DNA of 64,000 nt from Paucisalibacillus algeriensis (GCF_000577245.1 NZ_CBYO010000022.1:186001-250000), one strand, 5' to 3'. Counted from the first letter of the stretch, positions 1 through 10,309 are shown. The notes: generated by a model from the sequence alone, not told the origin. Numbers and translations are program-made.

Positions 1-1
1 C

Positions 2-1741
2 CAATTAGCTGACGGTTTAGACACAGCGTGCTGTGGCTGGATCAGCCGTGGAGTGGGACTAGGAGACGGAAAAGTTTATGTAGGTCTCTTAGATTCCAGA
101 TTAGTTGCTTTAGACCAAAAAACTGGAAAAGTTGTTTGGGAAACAACTGTTGATGATTGGGAAAAGGGTTATACCATTACCGCTGCTCCTCTTTATCACG
201 ACGATAAAGTATATATTGGAGTTGCAGGTGGTGAATATGGTATTCGCGGCTATCTGGCAGCCTATGATGCAGATATGGGTAGAGAGATTTGGCGTACGTA
301 TACGGTTCCAGGCCCTGGCGAAGTAGGGCATGATACATGGCCACAGGATAATGATGCATGGCTTAAAGGCGGAGCCCCAATATGGCAAACACCTGCTATT
401 GACCCGGATCTCAACACAATTTACTTTTCAACAGGGAATGCCTCACCAGATTTTGATGGTAGTAATCGAGCTGGGGATAATCTATTTACAGCCTCAATTT
501 TGGCTTTAGATTTGGAATCAGGAGATTACAAATGGCATTTTCAAGAAGTTAAACACGACATATGGGATCTAGATGCACCAAATCCAGTAATCTTATTTGA
601 TGTAGAAATAGATGGAGAAAATAGAAAAGGTCTTGGACAGGCAGGTAAAACTGGCTGGGTATATCTACTGGATAGAACGAATGGTGAGCCACTCATTGGA
701 ATAGAGGATAAGCCTGTTCCACAAGATGAAAGACAGAAAACGGCAGCTACCCAGCCATATCCAGTTGGTGATAGCTTTGTTCCTCAATCCATTACAGAAG
801 AGATGGCGAAAAAAGATCTCGGAGAAGACTTTGAATATGAGATTGCAGATTTGTTTACACCATTTTGGGATGAACCAGTTACAATTACACCTTCCCCGCA
901 AGGTGGTGCTAACTGGCCACCATCAGCTTACAATCCTGAAACGGAATTATTTTATGTGTTAGGTAACTGGACATATTTCGCCTATGCACATAATGAAGGC
1001 GATGAAGCAAACGAATATAAAGAAGGACAGAATTGGATAGGTAGTGTTATGCAGCCAATTCAAAATGCTCCTAACCGAGGAACTGTCACAGCAATTGATG
1101 TAAAAACAAATAAAATTGTTTGGCAAAAACAATGGGATGACCTGGCGTATAGCGGCGTTTTAACCACTAGTGGAGATCTCGTATTTGTTGGTCATAATGA
1201 TGGAAGAATAATTGCATATGATGCAACAAATGGTGAGCAACTTTGGGAATTTATGACAGATGCTGGCGCGAATGCACCACCAATAACTTATGAAGTTGAT
1301 GGAAAACAATATATTTCCATATTCTCTGGAGGAAACTCCCTTGCCGGCACACAGCACGGTGATAAAATTTACACCTTCTCGTTAGAAGGACAGTATGCTA
1401 CCTTAGAAGATGTACCGGAGGAAGATATTAATTCATCACCGTATTTTAAAGATACAGATAATGAAGAAAGTCAAGGACAGACAGAAGCTCCTGAAGGTGA
1501 CGCAGTTGTTCAAGAAGGGCTAAAAATTTATGAAAATAACTGTTTAGCTTGTCATGGTGCTGAGGGTGTTGGTGGTCATAATGGACCGAAGCTTAGCAAT
1601 CTCGATTGGACAAAGGAAGAATTAATTGAACAAGTTAAGAACGGTAGTGGAAATATGCCACCGTTCGAAGGAAGCTTATCTGAAGAGGAAATAAATGCTG
1701 TAGTTGAATATTTAGAGTCACTAATCAACAAAAATAAGTAA
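2..1741 (+). CDS. PQQ-dependent alcohol dehydrogenase with C-terminal cytochrome c (5' partial)
   Basis: Quinohaemoprotein that would oxidise alcohols outside the membrane and pass electrons to its own haem c. The frame is open back to the window edge, so the N-terminus and signal peptide lie outside. The visible part starts with the vicinal-cysteine motif ACCGW (around base 26-40) typical of methanol/ethanol dehydrogenase propellers, then tryptophan-docking repeats (ALDxxTGKxVW). The catalytic Asp is in HDIWDLD (bases 554-574), with a second Asp two residues on. The C-terminal 80 residues hold a haem site CLACH (about 1540-1556) and a likely axial Met in NMPPFEG. An ATG/GTG at base 53 is not the real start because homology continues upstream. 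No PQQ synthesis genes are in the window. Family certain; substrate unknown. Confidence 0.9.
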   Translation, partial: QLADGLDTACCGWISRGVGLGDGKVYVGLLDSRLVALDQKTGKVVWETTVDDWEKGYTITAAPLYHDDKVYIGVAGGEYGIRGYLAAYDADMGREIWRTYTVPGPGEVGHDTWPQDNDAWLKGGAPIWQTPAIDPDLNTIYFSTGNASPDFDGSNRAGDNLFTASILALDLESGDYKWHFQEVKHDIWDLDAPNPVILFDVEIDGENRKGLGQAGKTGWVYLLDRTNGEPLIGIEDKPVPQDERQKTAATQPYPVGDSFVPQSITEEMAKKDLGEDFEYEIADLFTPFWDEPVTITPSPQGGANWPPSAYNPETELFYVLGNWTYFAYAHNEGDEANEYKEGQNWIGSVMQPIQNAPNRGTVTAIDVKTNKIVWQKQWDDLAYSGVLTTSGDLVFVGHNDGRIIAYDATNGEQLWEFMTDAGANAPPITYEVDGKQYISIFSGGNSLAGTQHGDKIYTFSLEGQYATLEDVPEEDINSSPYFKDTDNEESQGQTEAPEGDAVVQEGLKIYENNCLACHGAEGVGGHNGPKLSNLDWTKEELIEQVKNGSGNMPPFEGSLSEEEINAVVEYLESLINKNK

Positions 1742-1752
1742 GATAAAAGATA

Positions 1753-1787
1753 AAAGAGGTAATTGCTAGTAATGCAATTACCTCTTT
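1753..1787. terminator. bidirectional intrinsic terminator
   Basis: A perfect 14-bp stem (AAAGAGGTAATTGC with its complement) around a 7-nt loop sits between the convergent PQQ dehydrogenase genes, with T-runs on both sides. Confidence 0.85.
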
Positions 1788-1791
1788 CCAA

Positions 1792-2955
1792 TTAATTAGC
1801 AGATGTTTTCTCTACTAATGGGATATGAATCAAACGATCATCTTTATCCGTTGGTTCACCACGGCTGTCATGGTTACTCGTCACAACATATAAGGCATCT
1901 TCTTCTATGAATACATCACGTAGTCTTCCGGCTTCATCATAGAAATCTGCCGTTGTGTCTGTGGCTATATCATATGTGAAAATCTTCTTACCAGCTAAGG
2001 AAGCAATATATAGTTTACCATCACTAAATCCAACCCCGGATGGTGCCCATGTAGCTTCACCAGAATGGACCAATGGCGCTTCCATACCTTCAGCCTCTTC
2101 ATCTCCTTGAATCTCTGGCCAACCATAGTTCTTACCTGCTTCAATTAGATTAATTTCATCATGACCATCTTCACCATGCTCTGAATTGTACATATTTCCA
2201 TCATCATCCCATGTAAACCCTTGAGAATTTCTATGTCCATAAGAGAATACATAAGAATCTTTAAATGGATTGTCAGAAGGTATGTCGCCATTTAGTTCCA
2301 TACGTAAAATTTTACCAGCCAGACTATCTAAATCTTGCGCTAATTCATTTTGACCAACATCACCAGTAGTAACATATAGCTTTTCGTCAGGTCCAATCGA
2401 AATTCTACCACCAGTATCCTTTTCCCCACCTGGAATATTATCAAAAATTACCTCTTGTTCCTTCCATGTGGATCCATCAAGCACTAGTGAAACGATACGG
2501 TTCAAAATTTTCCCATCCTTATCATAAGTATGATAAGCAAATGCTTCCTTAGATTCTTCAAAGTCTGGAGCTAACGCAAAACCAAGAAATCCTGCCTCTC
2601 CTTTATGGAAAATCTCTTCGGATAAGTCAACATCTTGTACATCTACTATTCCAAAGTCACCATCAATTTCTACTACAGTTCCATCACGTTGACTTAAATA
2701 GAATGTACCTGCCGTTTTGTTAATCGTCCAAGGAATGAAAAGTTTATTAGCATTAATATTGCCGTCATCAGTTGCAAAAACCTCGATTGATTCCTCAAAC
2801 ACTTGAACTGTATCTGGTTCTTTATTTTTTTCCTGATTAGCTTGATTGGTTTCGTTCTCTGGTGAGTCCTCATCATTAATGAATAGGAATACAAGTGCTG
2901 CAACTAAAAGAACTCCTATTAAACTTAGAAAACCATATTTCTTCAAATCATTCAC
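1792..2955 (-). CDS. membrane-anchored PQQ-type sugar dehydrogenase (GSDH family)
   Basis: Soluble aldose/sorbosone dehydrogenase-like six-bladed propeller expected to oxidise aldoses outside the cell with PQQ. Residues 8-27 form one hydrophobic segment after a short Lys-containing N-terminus, with no lipobox Cys, so it is probably held by an uncleaved anchor. An acidic linker (about 28-50) follows. The propeller carries family landmarks: GEAGFLGFALAPDF, GGRISIGPDEKLYVTTGDVGQ, GHRNSQGFTWDDDGN and NYGWPEIQGDE. Length of 387 aa suits the family. It converges on the other PQQ enzyme, so the pair is probably functionally linked although not co-transcribed. The SD is AGAGGTGA ahead of ATG. Confidence 0.85.
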   Translation of the reverse strand: MNDLKKYGFLSLIGVLLVAALVFLFINDEDSPENETNQANQEKNKEPDTVQVFEESIEVFATDDGNINANKLFIPWTINKTAGTFYLSQRDGTVVEIDGDFGIVDVQDVDLSEEIFHKGEAGFLGFALAPDFEESKEAFAYHTYDKDGKILNRIVSLVLDGSTWKEQEVIFDNIPGGEKDTGGRISIGPDEKLYVTTGDVGQNELAQDLDSLAGKILRMELNGDIPSDNPFKDSYVFSYGHRNSQGFTWDDDGNMYNSEHGEDGHDEINLIEAGKNYGWPEIQGDEEAEGMEAPLVHSGEATWAPSGVGFSDGKLYIASLAGKKIFTYDIATDTTADFYDEAGRLRDVFIEEDALYVVTSNHDSRGEPTDKDDRLIHIPLVEKTSAN

Positions 2956-3255
2956 CTCTTAGTTTTTTTCTTCGTATTAAGACGAAGTAATCTCTAAGAA
3001 TAGTTATTTCCAAAATTTTGTAACTTATACATATTTTCATAGATTGAATAGTATTTTCACAGAATAGCAAACTAAGTGAATTAATTGGTGCAATCCCAAA
3101 ATATTTTTTAGTTGGTGCAAGAGCTTAAAGGAGGGATTAAAAGGACAATTATAAGATGTATTGTATAATGGGATATTCATGTGTAATTGGGTAACCATTC
3201 CTATCCCTAAAAAAGAGGTATTCAATACTCTCATGCAGAATACCCGTAATCTTTA
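2956..3255. other. intergenic region between pit and the sugar dehydrogenase gene
   Basis: About 300 nt hold the promoter side of the minus-strand sugar dehydrogenase and, at 3209-3244, the pit terminator. The nonamer TTGGTGCAA occurs twice near 3085 and 3113. An AAAGGAGGG at about 3127 has no start codon at a useful distance, so I call no gene here. Confidence 0.5.
3209..3244 (-). terminator. intrinsic terminator of the DUF47-pit operon
   Basis: On the minus strand GGTATTC pairs with GAATACC across a 14-nt loop, followed by CTC and a run of six T. It lies just past the pit stop codon. Confidence 0.65.
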
Positions 3256-4260
3256 TCAGCTCATAAAAAAGGATAGGATTACATAAGCCAAGCCTGCTAA
3301 AGTTGCGGAAATTGGCAATGTAATAACCCAAGTAATTAACATATTCTTCGCTGTCCCCCAATTTACCCCTTTCACACGATGGGCAGTTCCAACCCCCATA
3401 ATGGATGATGAAATTACATGTGTCGTACTTACTGGTAAATGAATCAATGTTGCTCCAAAGATAACAGACGCACCCGTTATATCAGCAGCTACGCCATTAA
3501 CAGGACGTATTTTCATTATTTTACCACCAACAGTTTTAATTATTTTCCATCCACCTACTGAAGTTCCTAGACCCATTGCCGTTGCACAGGCTAATTGAAC
3601 CCAGAATGGTACCTCATGTGTCGAAAGGTAGCCATTTGCCATTAACGCCAATGTAATAATCCCCATTGCCTTTTGCGCATCATTTGTACCATGAGAGTAG
3701 GATTGGACAGCCGCTGTAGCTATTTGCACTATACGAAAATTACGATTGGTTTTAGCTAAATTTGCATTTCTGAATATTGTCTTAATAATGGTATATACAA
3801 TATACCCTGCAACAAAAGCTAAAATCGGTGAAATAATCAATGCAGCAAGAATATTTAAGAACCCTCCCCACTGAAGCTCAGAAAAACCAGCAGCTACAAT
3901 AGCTGCACCAGCAATGGAACCGATTAATGCATGGGAGGAACTGCTAGGTATACCATAATACCAAGTAATTAAATTCCAAGTTATTGCAGCAATTAATGCC
4001 GCCAGTATAACTAGTGAGCCATTTGGCAAAGTAAATGGATCGACTATATCTTTTGTAATCGTTTTAGCTACTCCTGTGAATGTCATTGCACCTACAAAGT
4101 TCATTACTGCTGCCAAAATAATTGCATGACGTGGTCGTAATGCTTTTGTTGAAACAGATGTAGCAATTGCATTAGCAGTATCGTGAAATCCATTAATAAA
4201 ATCAAAAGTCAGAGCAAATATTACGATAAGTACTGTTATTAAAAATATACTATCCATCAT
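3256..4260 (-). CDS. pit: inorganic phosphate transporter, PiT family
   Basis: Low-affinity phosphate/cation symporter of the cytoplasmic membrane. The N-terminal signature DFINGFHDTANAIATSVST (residues 20-38) is the PiT PD001131-type repeat; its inverted copy appears later as YSHGTNDAQKAMGIITLAL. About ten hydrophobic segments span the protein. At 334 aa it is the short bacterial form without the long central loop. It lies 9 nt after the stop of the DUF47 gene upstream, the standard Pit-accessory arrangement, and the two are surely co-transcribed. Confidence 0.95.
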   Translation of the reverse strand: MMDSIFLITVLIVIFALTFDFINGFHDTANAIATSVSTKALRPRHAIILAAVMNFVGAMTFTGVAKTITKDIVDPFTLPNGSLVILAALIAAITWNLITWYYGIPSSSSHALIGSIAGAAIVAAGFSELQWGGFLNILAALIISPILAFVAGYIVYTIIKTIFRNANLAKTNRNFRIVQIATAAVQSYSHGTNDAQKAMGIITLALMANGYLSTHEVPFWVQLACATAMGLGTSVGGWKIIKTVGGKIMKIRPVNGVAADITGASVIFGATLIHLPVSTTHVISSSIMGVGTAHRVKGVNWGTAKNMLITWVITLPISATLAGLAYVILSFFMS

Positions 4261-4269
4261 TCAGCTCCT

Positions 4270-4881
4270 TTAAGCATTCTTCATGATAATTGTCTCAAGT
4301 GTATTCGCAACCATTTCACACGCATCCGCAATATCCTCAAAACTCTCATAAATTTCTTTAAATTGTATAATCCGAATAGGATCTTTCTCTGTTAGAAATA
4401 AATTCTTAATCGACTCCCGTTCAATGACATCACATTTAGATTCCATAGCATTAATTTTGATGACTTTTTCCCGTATAGCCTTATACTTTTTGGTTGTTAA
4501 CAGTTCAACTGAATCTAATATTTCATAAGAGCATAATTTAATTTCTTTCACAAACTCAAGCATATATGGATTAATATCGGTAACATTATACATCTCAAAT
4601 AATGCTGCACACTCCTCCAAACCATCCAATACATCATCCATAGAATTGGCTAAATATAAAATATCTTCACGTTCTATTGGAGTTATAAATGTATTATTAA
4701 GTTCCTTAATAACCTGATGAACTATTTCATCGCCTTTATGTTCATATTCTTTCATTTTATTCGTAAAGATAGCTAAATCCTTTTCGGATTTTACCTTGTA
4801 GTCAGAGAAATAATCAGCAGACTCTTTTAAATTAGTTGCGATTCCAGTTAAATAATCTGCAAACTTATTCTTTTTTGCCAT
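4270..4881 (-). CDS. DUF47 (PhoU-like) Pit accessory protein
   Basis: Cytosolic all-helical protein related to PhoU, nearly always encoded beside pit and thought to adjust the transporter's activity. The helix bundle is visible as acidic/hydrophobic heptads, with the conserved NSMDDVLDGLEECA near the middle and IADACEMVANTLETIIMKNA at the end. I place the start at MAKKNKF (4881): AGGGGAATT is correctly spaced before it, while an in-frame ATG 18 nt upstream would place that SD inside the coding region. Confidence 0.92.
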   Translation of the reverse strand: MAKKNKFADYLTGIATNLKESADYFSDYKVKSEKDLAIFTNKMKEYEHKGDEIVHQVIKELNNTFITPIEREDILYLANSMDDVLDGLEECAALFEMYNVTDINPYMLEFVKEIKLCSYEILDSVELLTTKKYKAIREKVIKINAMESKCDVIERESIKNLFLTEKDPIRIIQFKEIYESFEDIADACEMVANTLETIIMKNA

Positions 4882-5010
4882 AATAATTCCCCTATTCATA
4901 AATTTTTTCTTAGGTTAAGCAAGACCGGTAATATTTATCCAACTGAAAAGGAAATAGTGTTTAATCTATTGTTCGTTTTCTTTACTGATCAGTGTAATCC
5001 ACGATACAAA

Positions 5011-5046
5011 AAAAGTAGAGCTATACAGATGTACAGCTCTACTTTT
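5011..5046 (-). terminator. intrinsic terminator of the DUF378 gene
   Basis: Perfect 12-bp stem AAAAGTAGAGCT / AGCTCTACTTTT ending two bases from the DUF378 stop, giving a T-tract on the minus strand. Confidence 0.85.
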
Positions 5047-5047
5047 A

Positions 5048-5341
5048 CTATAGATCTTTGTCTTCTTTATTAACTCTTGAAAAGTCTTCTTCTTCCGCAA
5101 ACTCAGTACCATAATTCAATCTACCTGTTGCTGTATTATTATCTTCTCTTGCTGGTTCAAATAAATAAGGAATACTCAACAATCCAGCTAGTCCAACTAA
5201 AGAATAGACAATTCTAGAGAATAACGCATCTTGGCCACCAAAAAGCGTTGCGACCAAATCAAAATCAAAAAGTCCAATTAGTCCCCAATTTATCGCGCCA
5301 ATTATTACTAAAGTTAAAGCTATTCTTTTTAACGTGTCCAT
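5048..5341 (-). CDS. DUF378 family small membrane protein (YuzA-like)
   Basis: A 97-residue protein of unknown function. Two membrane segments (about 6-28 and 40-62) flank the hallmark NWGLIGLFDFDLVATLFGG, which defines DUF378. The C-terminal 30 residues are charged and probably cytosolic. GGAGGTGA precedes the ATG at good distance. It is monocistronic: a terminator follows directly, and a divergent catalase lies upstream. Confidence 0.88.
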   Translation of the reverse strand: MDTLKRIALTLVIIGAINWGLIGLFDFDLVATLFGGQDALFSRIVYSLVGLAGLLSIPYLFEPAREDNNTATGRLNYGTEFAEEEDFSRVNKEDKDL

Positions 5342-5558
5342 TACAATTTCACCTCCACTTTCAATTCCATATAAGGCAAAACAAATCTTGACTTTCCTAA
5401 GTCATTATTATCTTCTGCCATTTAGCAAAAATTCATACCAAGAAAAATGCATTCGGCCACCATTTTCTACTTATCTATAAATATGTAATAAGTACCAGGT
5501 ATGAGGCATAGAATATAAATGGCAATTTTTATAAAAAATTTAGGATGGGTGATTACAC

Positions 5559-7616
5559 ATGGATGATAAGTCATCAAGAAACCAAAAGCCTCCTACTGAT
5601 CCGAAACAGGAGCAATTAGATCAGTTCCGAATACAAAATACCGGGAAACCAATGACGACATTGCAAGGAAAAAAAAGATCACAGGATACAGATCAATTAA
5701 AAGCTGGCGTGAGAGGTCCTTCCTTAAGGCAAGATTATGAGTTCTTTGAAAAAATGGCGCATTTTGCCCATGAAGAAATACCAGAAAGAGTAGTTCATGC
5801 AAGGGGTTATAGTGCACATGGTGAATTTGAAAGTTACAAGTCCATGAAACATGTGACAAGAGCAAAATTCTTATCAGAAGCAGGAAAAAAGACGCCTTTA
5901 ACAATCCGCTTCTCTACCGTACAAGGCCCTAAAGGTTCCTATGATACGGCTAGGGATTTACGTTGTCAGGGCGTTAAACTATATACAGAAGAAGGAAATC
6001 TTGATTTGACAACGATAGCAATGCCAGTATTAATTAATCAAGACGCGATGAAGTTTCCAGATGCGATGCATGCGTATCAGTCGAAGCAGGATGATGATAT
6101 ACCAACTGCTACCGGTGCACACGACCATTTTTGGGATTATGTAGCCAACAATCCAGAGTCACTTCATATGGTGACATGGATTATGTCTGACCGTGGTATT
6201 TTAAGAAGCTATCGTATGATGGAATCGTGGTCAATTAATACGTACTTATTTGTTAATGAACAAGGGAAAGCAACATTTATGAGATATGTTTGGAAGCCTG
6301 TCCTCGGTGTTCATTCCCTGACTCAGGATGAAGCAATTAAAATTGGTGGAATTGACCCTGACTTTCACCGAAAAGATCTGAGAGAAGCAATTGACAAAGG
6401 TTTTTACCCGGAATATGAATTAGGTGTCCAGCTCATTCCATTGGAGGATGAGTTTAAATTTGATTTTGATGTTTTAGATCCTTCTAAGTTTTGGCCAGAA
6501 GAACTCGTCCCAGTTCAAATTATTGGCAAGATGACATTAAACCGAAACATTCAAAATTACTTCACAGAATCTGAACAAGTCGCATTTAATCCAGGGAATG
6601 TCGTTCCTGGAATTGATTTTTCCAATGACCCTGTCCTACAAGGAAGGTTAATGGCCTATAGAGAGACACAGCAACACCGACTTGGCAGTGCTAATTATGA
6701 TGAATTACCGATTAACCGGTCACTTTGTCCATTTCATAACAACACGCGTAGAGGTTTTATGAGACAGCGAATTGACGTAGATGAGGTAAACTATCATCAA
6801 AATTCTTTAGCAAATAACACACCATATACAGTACCACCAGAGGAAGGCGGTTATGAATCCTATCCTAAGAAAGTAGAAGGACACGTTATACGTGCTAGAA
6901 GCGATTCATTCAAAGATTACTTTTCACAAATTAGAATATTTTGGAATAGCATAACACCTATTGAAAAGCAACACACAATAGAAGCGTTCATCTATCAGCT
7001 TGGGAAAGTAAAAAGTGAATCAGTTCGCCAGCAAAATGTCGATTTATTGGCCAATGTAGATAAAGAACTAGCTACAATTGTTGCCGATAATATTGGTGTT
7101 AATCCTCCAAGTGGTTCTCATGTACCTGTATCAATTAGTTATCCTTCTCTCAGTCAATTTAATACACCTCGTTATGCAGTAACGCAAAAAGTAGGTGTAC
7201 TGGTTGGCAATGGATTTAATGGGAGGGAAGTAACCAGTGTACTCACTGCATTACAACAACAAGGCATTTTTGTTGTAGTCATAAGTGAAAAGCTTGGTAC
7301 TGTCACAGGTTCAGATGGTACTAAACTTAAAGTCAACGATATCTTTCTAACATTAAGCCCGTACCTAGTTGATTCACTCTATATAGTGGGTGGAAGTGCT
7401 AGCAATCAAGAAAGATTCAATTCAGATGTAACAAATTTCATACATGAGGCCTATAAACAATATAAACCAATTGGTGTTGCTACAACGGGGCAGTCGTTTA
7501 TACAGACTTCCAATAATAATAATTTAGCAGGTGTTGTGTTTGCCGCTAATAATCCAAACTTTGAAAGGGACTTTGTTACTGCAATTGGTCAAATGCGTTT
7601 TTGGAATCGGAGATAA
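5559..7616 (+). CDS. katE: large-subunit haem catalase with C-terminal DJ-1/PfpI-like domain
   Basis: Clade-2 monofunctional catalase that disproportionates hydrogen peroxide. Residues 1-45 are a hydrophilic arm. The distal active-site His80 is in RVVHARGYSAHGEFE. The proximal haem region is GRLMAYRETQQHRLG, carrying the Arg/Tyr pair. Residues from about 540 form the flavodoxin-like C-terminal domain seen in HPII and B. subtilis KatE (686 aa), close to the 685 aa here. The start has a GGATGGGTGA SD. I found no convincing SigB promoter or PerR box in the 218-nt upstream gap. Confidence 0.93.
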   Translation: MDDKSSRNQKPPTDPKQEQLDQFRIQNTGKPMTTLQGKKRSQDTDQLKAGVRGPSLRQDYEFFEKMAHFAHEEIPERVVHARGYSAHGEFESYKSMKHVTRAKFLSEAGKKTPLTIRFSTVQGPKGSYDTARDLRCQGVKLYTEEGNLDLTTIAMPVLINQDAMKFPDAMHAYQSKQDDDIPTATGAHDHFWDYVANNPESLHMVTWIMSDRGILRSYRMMESWSINTYLFVNEQGKATFMRYVWKPVLGVHSLTQDEAIKIGGIDPDFHRKDLREAIDKGFYPEYELGVQLIPLEDEFKFDFDVLDPSKFWPEELVPVQIIGKMTLNRNIQNYFTESEQVAFNPGNVVPGIDFSNDPVLQGRLMAYRETQQHRLGSANYDELPINRSLCPFHNNTRRGFMRQRIDVDEVNYHQNSLANNTPYTVPPEEGGYESYPKKVEGHVIRARSDSFKDYFSQIRIFWNSITPIEKQHTIEAFIYQLGKVKSESVRQQNVDLLANVDKELATIVADNIGVNPPSGSHVPVSISYPSLSQFNTPRYAVTQKVGVLVGNGFNGREVTSVLTALQQQGIFVVVISEKLGTVTGSDGTKLKVNDIFLTLSPYLVDSLYIVGGSASNQERFNSDVTNFIHEAYKQYKPIGVATTGQSFIQTSNNNNLAGVVFAANNPNFERDFVTAIGQMRFWNRR

Positions 7617-7692
7617 AATATAAGTTTAGAAATACCTGGGTTAATTTCTCTTATAGCGGTAGGAAAAGATTATTACCTTTCTATCGACAAGA

Positions 7693-7726
7693 AAAAGCCC
7701 CAATCATTTATTATGATAAGGCTTTT
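7693..7726. terminator. intrinsic terminator between katE and the MBL gene
   Basis: AAAAGCC pairs with GGCTTTT, with an inner ATCAT/ATGAT helix, between convergent genes. Confidence 0.65.
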
Positions 7727-7733
7727 ATATCTT

Positions 7734-8591
7734 TTAATGTAAATTATCATCGACATATTTTCCATAGTCTGGAACAGCAATATGATCAAATTCTTGTACT
7801 AACTTTTCTAAGCTCTCGGAGAGTAAATGACCAGTCATAGGTAATCCATGACCTGTAACGGCAACAGTTGGTTTTAACGCTTCTAATTTAATCACCGATT
7901 CCTTCGCAGCTTTCCAATCGGTTGTTAGATATCTCGGTGGACCATTTATTTCCTGTTGCTGAGTTAAAACTTTATATAGCGAATCTTGTTTTACAGTTAT
8001 AAAAGCATCCCCAGCAATTAATGCCCTGTCCTTATCCCGAAACAATGATACATGACCCGGGGTGTGTCCAGGTGTATGGATCCAATGAAACTCGGGCATG
8101 TGTGGGACAGTTCCATCAGAAGGCAGGGCCTCTACACTATCTCTTAAGTTGATAGGTTCAATCGGAAACATTGGCGACATTTTTGCTACCATACCACCCT
8201 CAACAGTTGGGTCTGGCTTAGGGTAGCTTTTTTTCCCCGTTAAAAAAGGCATTTCTAATTCATGTGCATAGACAGGAATTTGCCAATGCTTAATTAAATC
8301 TATAATTGCTCCGACATGATCAAAATGTCCATGTGTCAAGATGATAGCTTTAGGACGACTGTTCTTACCAAAACGTTCCTCGGCAATTGAAATAATGGTA
8401 TCTGCAGAACCAGGCATACCTGCATCAACTAATACAAATTCTTGTGTTTCTGGATTTCCTATTAAACTGATGTTAACAATTTGGATTGTATGATAGTATA
8501 AATCTGGTAATACTTGAATCCCCATTCCACTTCCTACAGAAGTTGTAGGAATATATTTATAATCACTACCATAATTCATTTCCTTTTCCAT
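7734..8591 (-). CDS. metallo-beta-lactamase-fold hydrolase
   Basis: Zinc-dependent MBL-fold hydrolase of unknown substrate. The metal motif THGHFDHVG (HxHxDH) sits near residue 86. The downstream ligands are His in HTPGHTPGH, Asp in IAGDAF and His in VTGHGLP, all in the expected order. The 285 aa include a short N-terminal extension. The ATG is preceded by GAGGAGG. The gene stands alone, convergent with katE. GxxGH-type quorum-quenching lactonases and glyoxalase II share the fold; nothing here selects among them. Confidence 0.88.
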   Translation of the reverse strand: MEKEMNYGSDYKYIPTTSVGSGMGIQVLPDLYYHTIQIVNISLIGNPETQEFVLVDAGMPGSADTIISIAEERFGKNSRPKAIILTHGHFDHVGAIIDLIKHWQIPVYAHELEMPFLTGKKSYPKPDPTVEGGMVAKMSPMFPIEPINLRDSVEALPSDGTVPHMPEFHWIHTPGHTPGHVSLFRDKDRALIAGDAFITVKQDSLYKVLTQQQEINGPPRYLTTDWKAAKESVIKLEALKPTVAVTGHGLPMTGHLLSESLEKLVQEFDHIAVPDYGKYVDDNLH

Positions 8592-8721
8592 CTATGAAGC
8601 CTCCTCTATTTCCAAACTATCATAGGTATTGTTCCACAAAAACAGCGTGAATATGAATGCTACTTGTTAGGCAGTAAAATTATCCTTCATTAGGCTCCCC
8701 ACCCTAAATTAGTTTTCTCAC

Positions 8722-8750
8722 TTGCATTTCCGGAAAGGACTATATATAAT
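8722..8750 (+). promoter_or_regulatory. SigA promoter of the trpS leader
   Basis: TTGCAT (8722-8727), exactly 17 nt, then a consensus TATAAT (8745-8750). Transcription would start near 8757, at the beginning of the T-box leader. Confidence 0.8.
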
Positions 8751-8756
8751 AATAAA

Positions 8757-8963
8757 AAATCAATATCGTTAGCAATGAAAAAGGCGTAGTACTTTTACCC
8801 TCTGATTTTTAGAGAGCTTGTGGCTGGTGAGAACAAGCATCAAGGTAAAATGGAATTGGACTTTGGAGCTAATTATAATGAAGTGATCTTATTGTTTTAA
8901 GATAATTAGGGTGGCAACGCGGTTCATTCGTCCCTTCTATTAGGGGATAAATGGGCTTTTTTT
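8757..8963 (+). promoter_or_regulatory. tryptophan T-box riboswitch upstream of trpS
   Basis: Leader that senses uncharged tRNA-Trp and allows read-through into trpS. Seen directly: the stem-I AGTA motif (8787-8796 region), the conserved GAGAGCTTGTGG/GGTGAGAACAAGC distal part, the T-box AGGGTGGCAACGCGG (8908-8922) and a terminator ending in seven T (8957-8963). The best specifier is TGG at 8857-8859, preceded by GAA and followed by A as in other T-boxes; TGG at 8851 is the alternative. The TGGC of the T-box bulge matches a G73 discriminator tRNA, as tRNA-Trp has. Confidence 0.95.
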
Positions 8964-8986
8964 ATTGTCCAAAAATAAAGGAGTGA

Positions 8987-9982
<996 letters not shown>

Positions 9983-10309
9983 AATCAGTGGACAATAAAG
10001 GTACACATGAAATATTTTTTTAAAGGCTCGGTTTCATTCAAGTGATCTCGAGTCTATTTTTTATACTGTTTAAACGTAAGTATGATGGTCCAATCTTTAT
10101 TTTGGGTGGAGTTATAATTTCTACTTATATTCGAAAAACAAGACATCAATAAAATGGTATTTTGTAGTTGAGCGAATATCTTAATAATTAACTGACATAG
10201 AAACATTCCAAATTTCATGTGAACATCTTACATTCCGGGAGAACTTTCTTACTTCCAGTTGTTTAATTGTACAAAACTCAGTGAAATAGAAAAAATCAGT
10301 GAGAAATAC
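9983..10309. other. intergenic region downstream of trpS
   Basis: About 330 nt of AT-rich DNA between convergent genes. It contains the weak trpS terminator candidate (10024-10062) and the yjbA terminator (10291-10321). No start codon with an SD opens a frame of useful length. Confidence 0.5.
10024..10062 (+). terminator. candidate trpS terminator
   Basis: AGGCTCG can pair with CGAGTCT (one G-T wobble) across an 18-nt loop, followed by ATTTTTTA. Confidence 0.45.

Noticed and set aside
5342-5558. SigB promoter or PerR box before katE
   Set aside because: I looked for GTTTAA/GGGTAT spacing and the TTATAATnATTATAA site and found no acceptable match.
5593-5904. 103-codon minus-strand frame opposite katE
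   Set aside because: Inside the catalase N-terminus; no SD.
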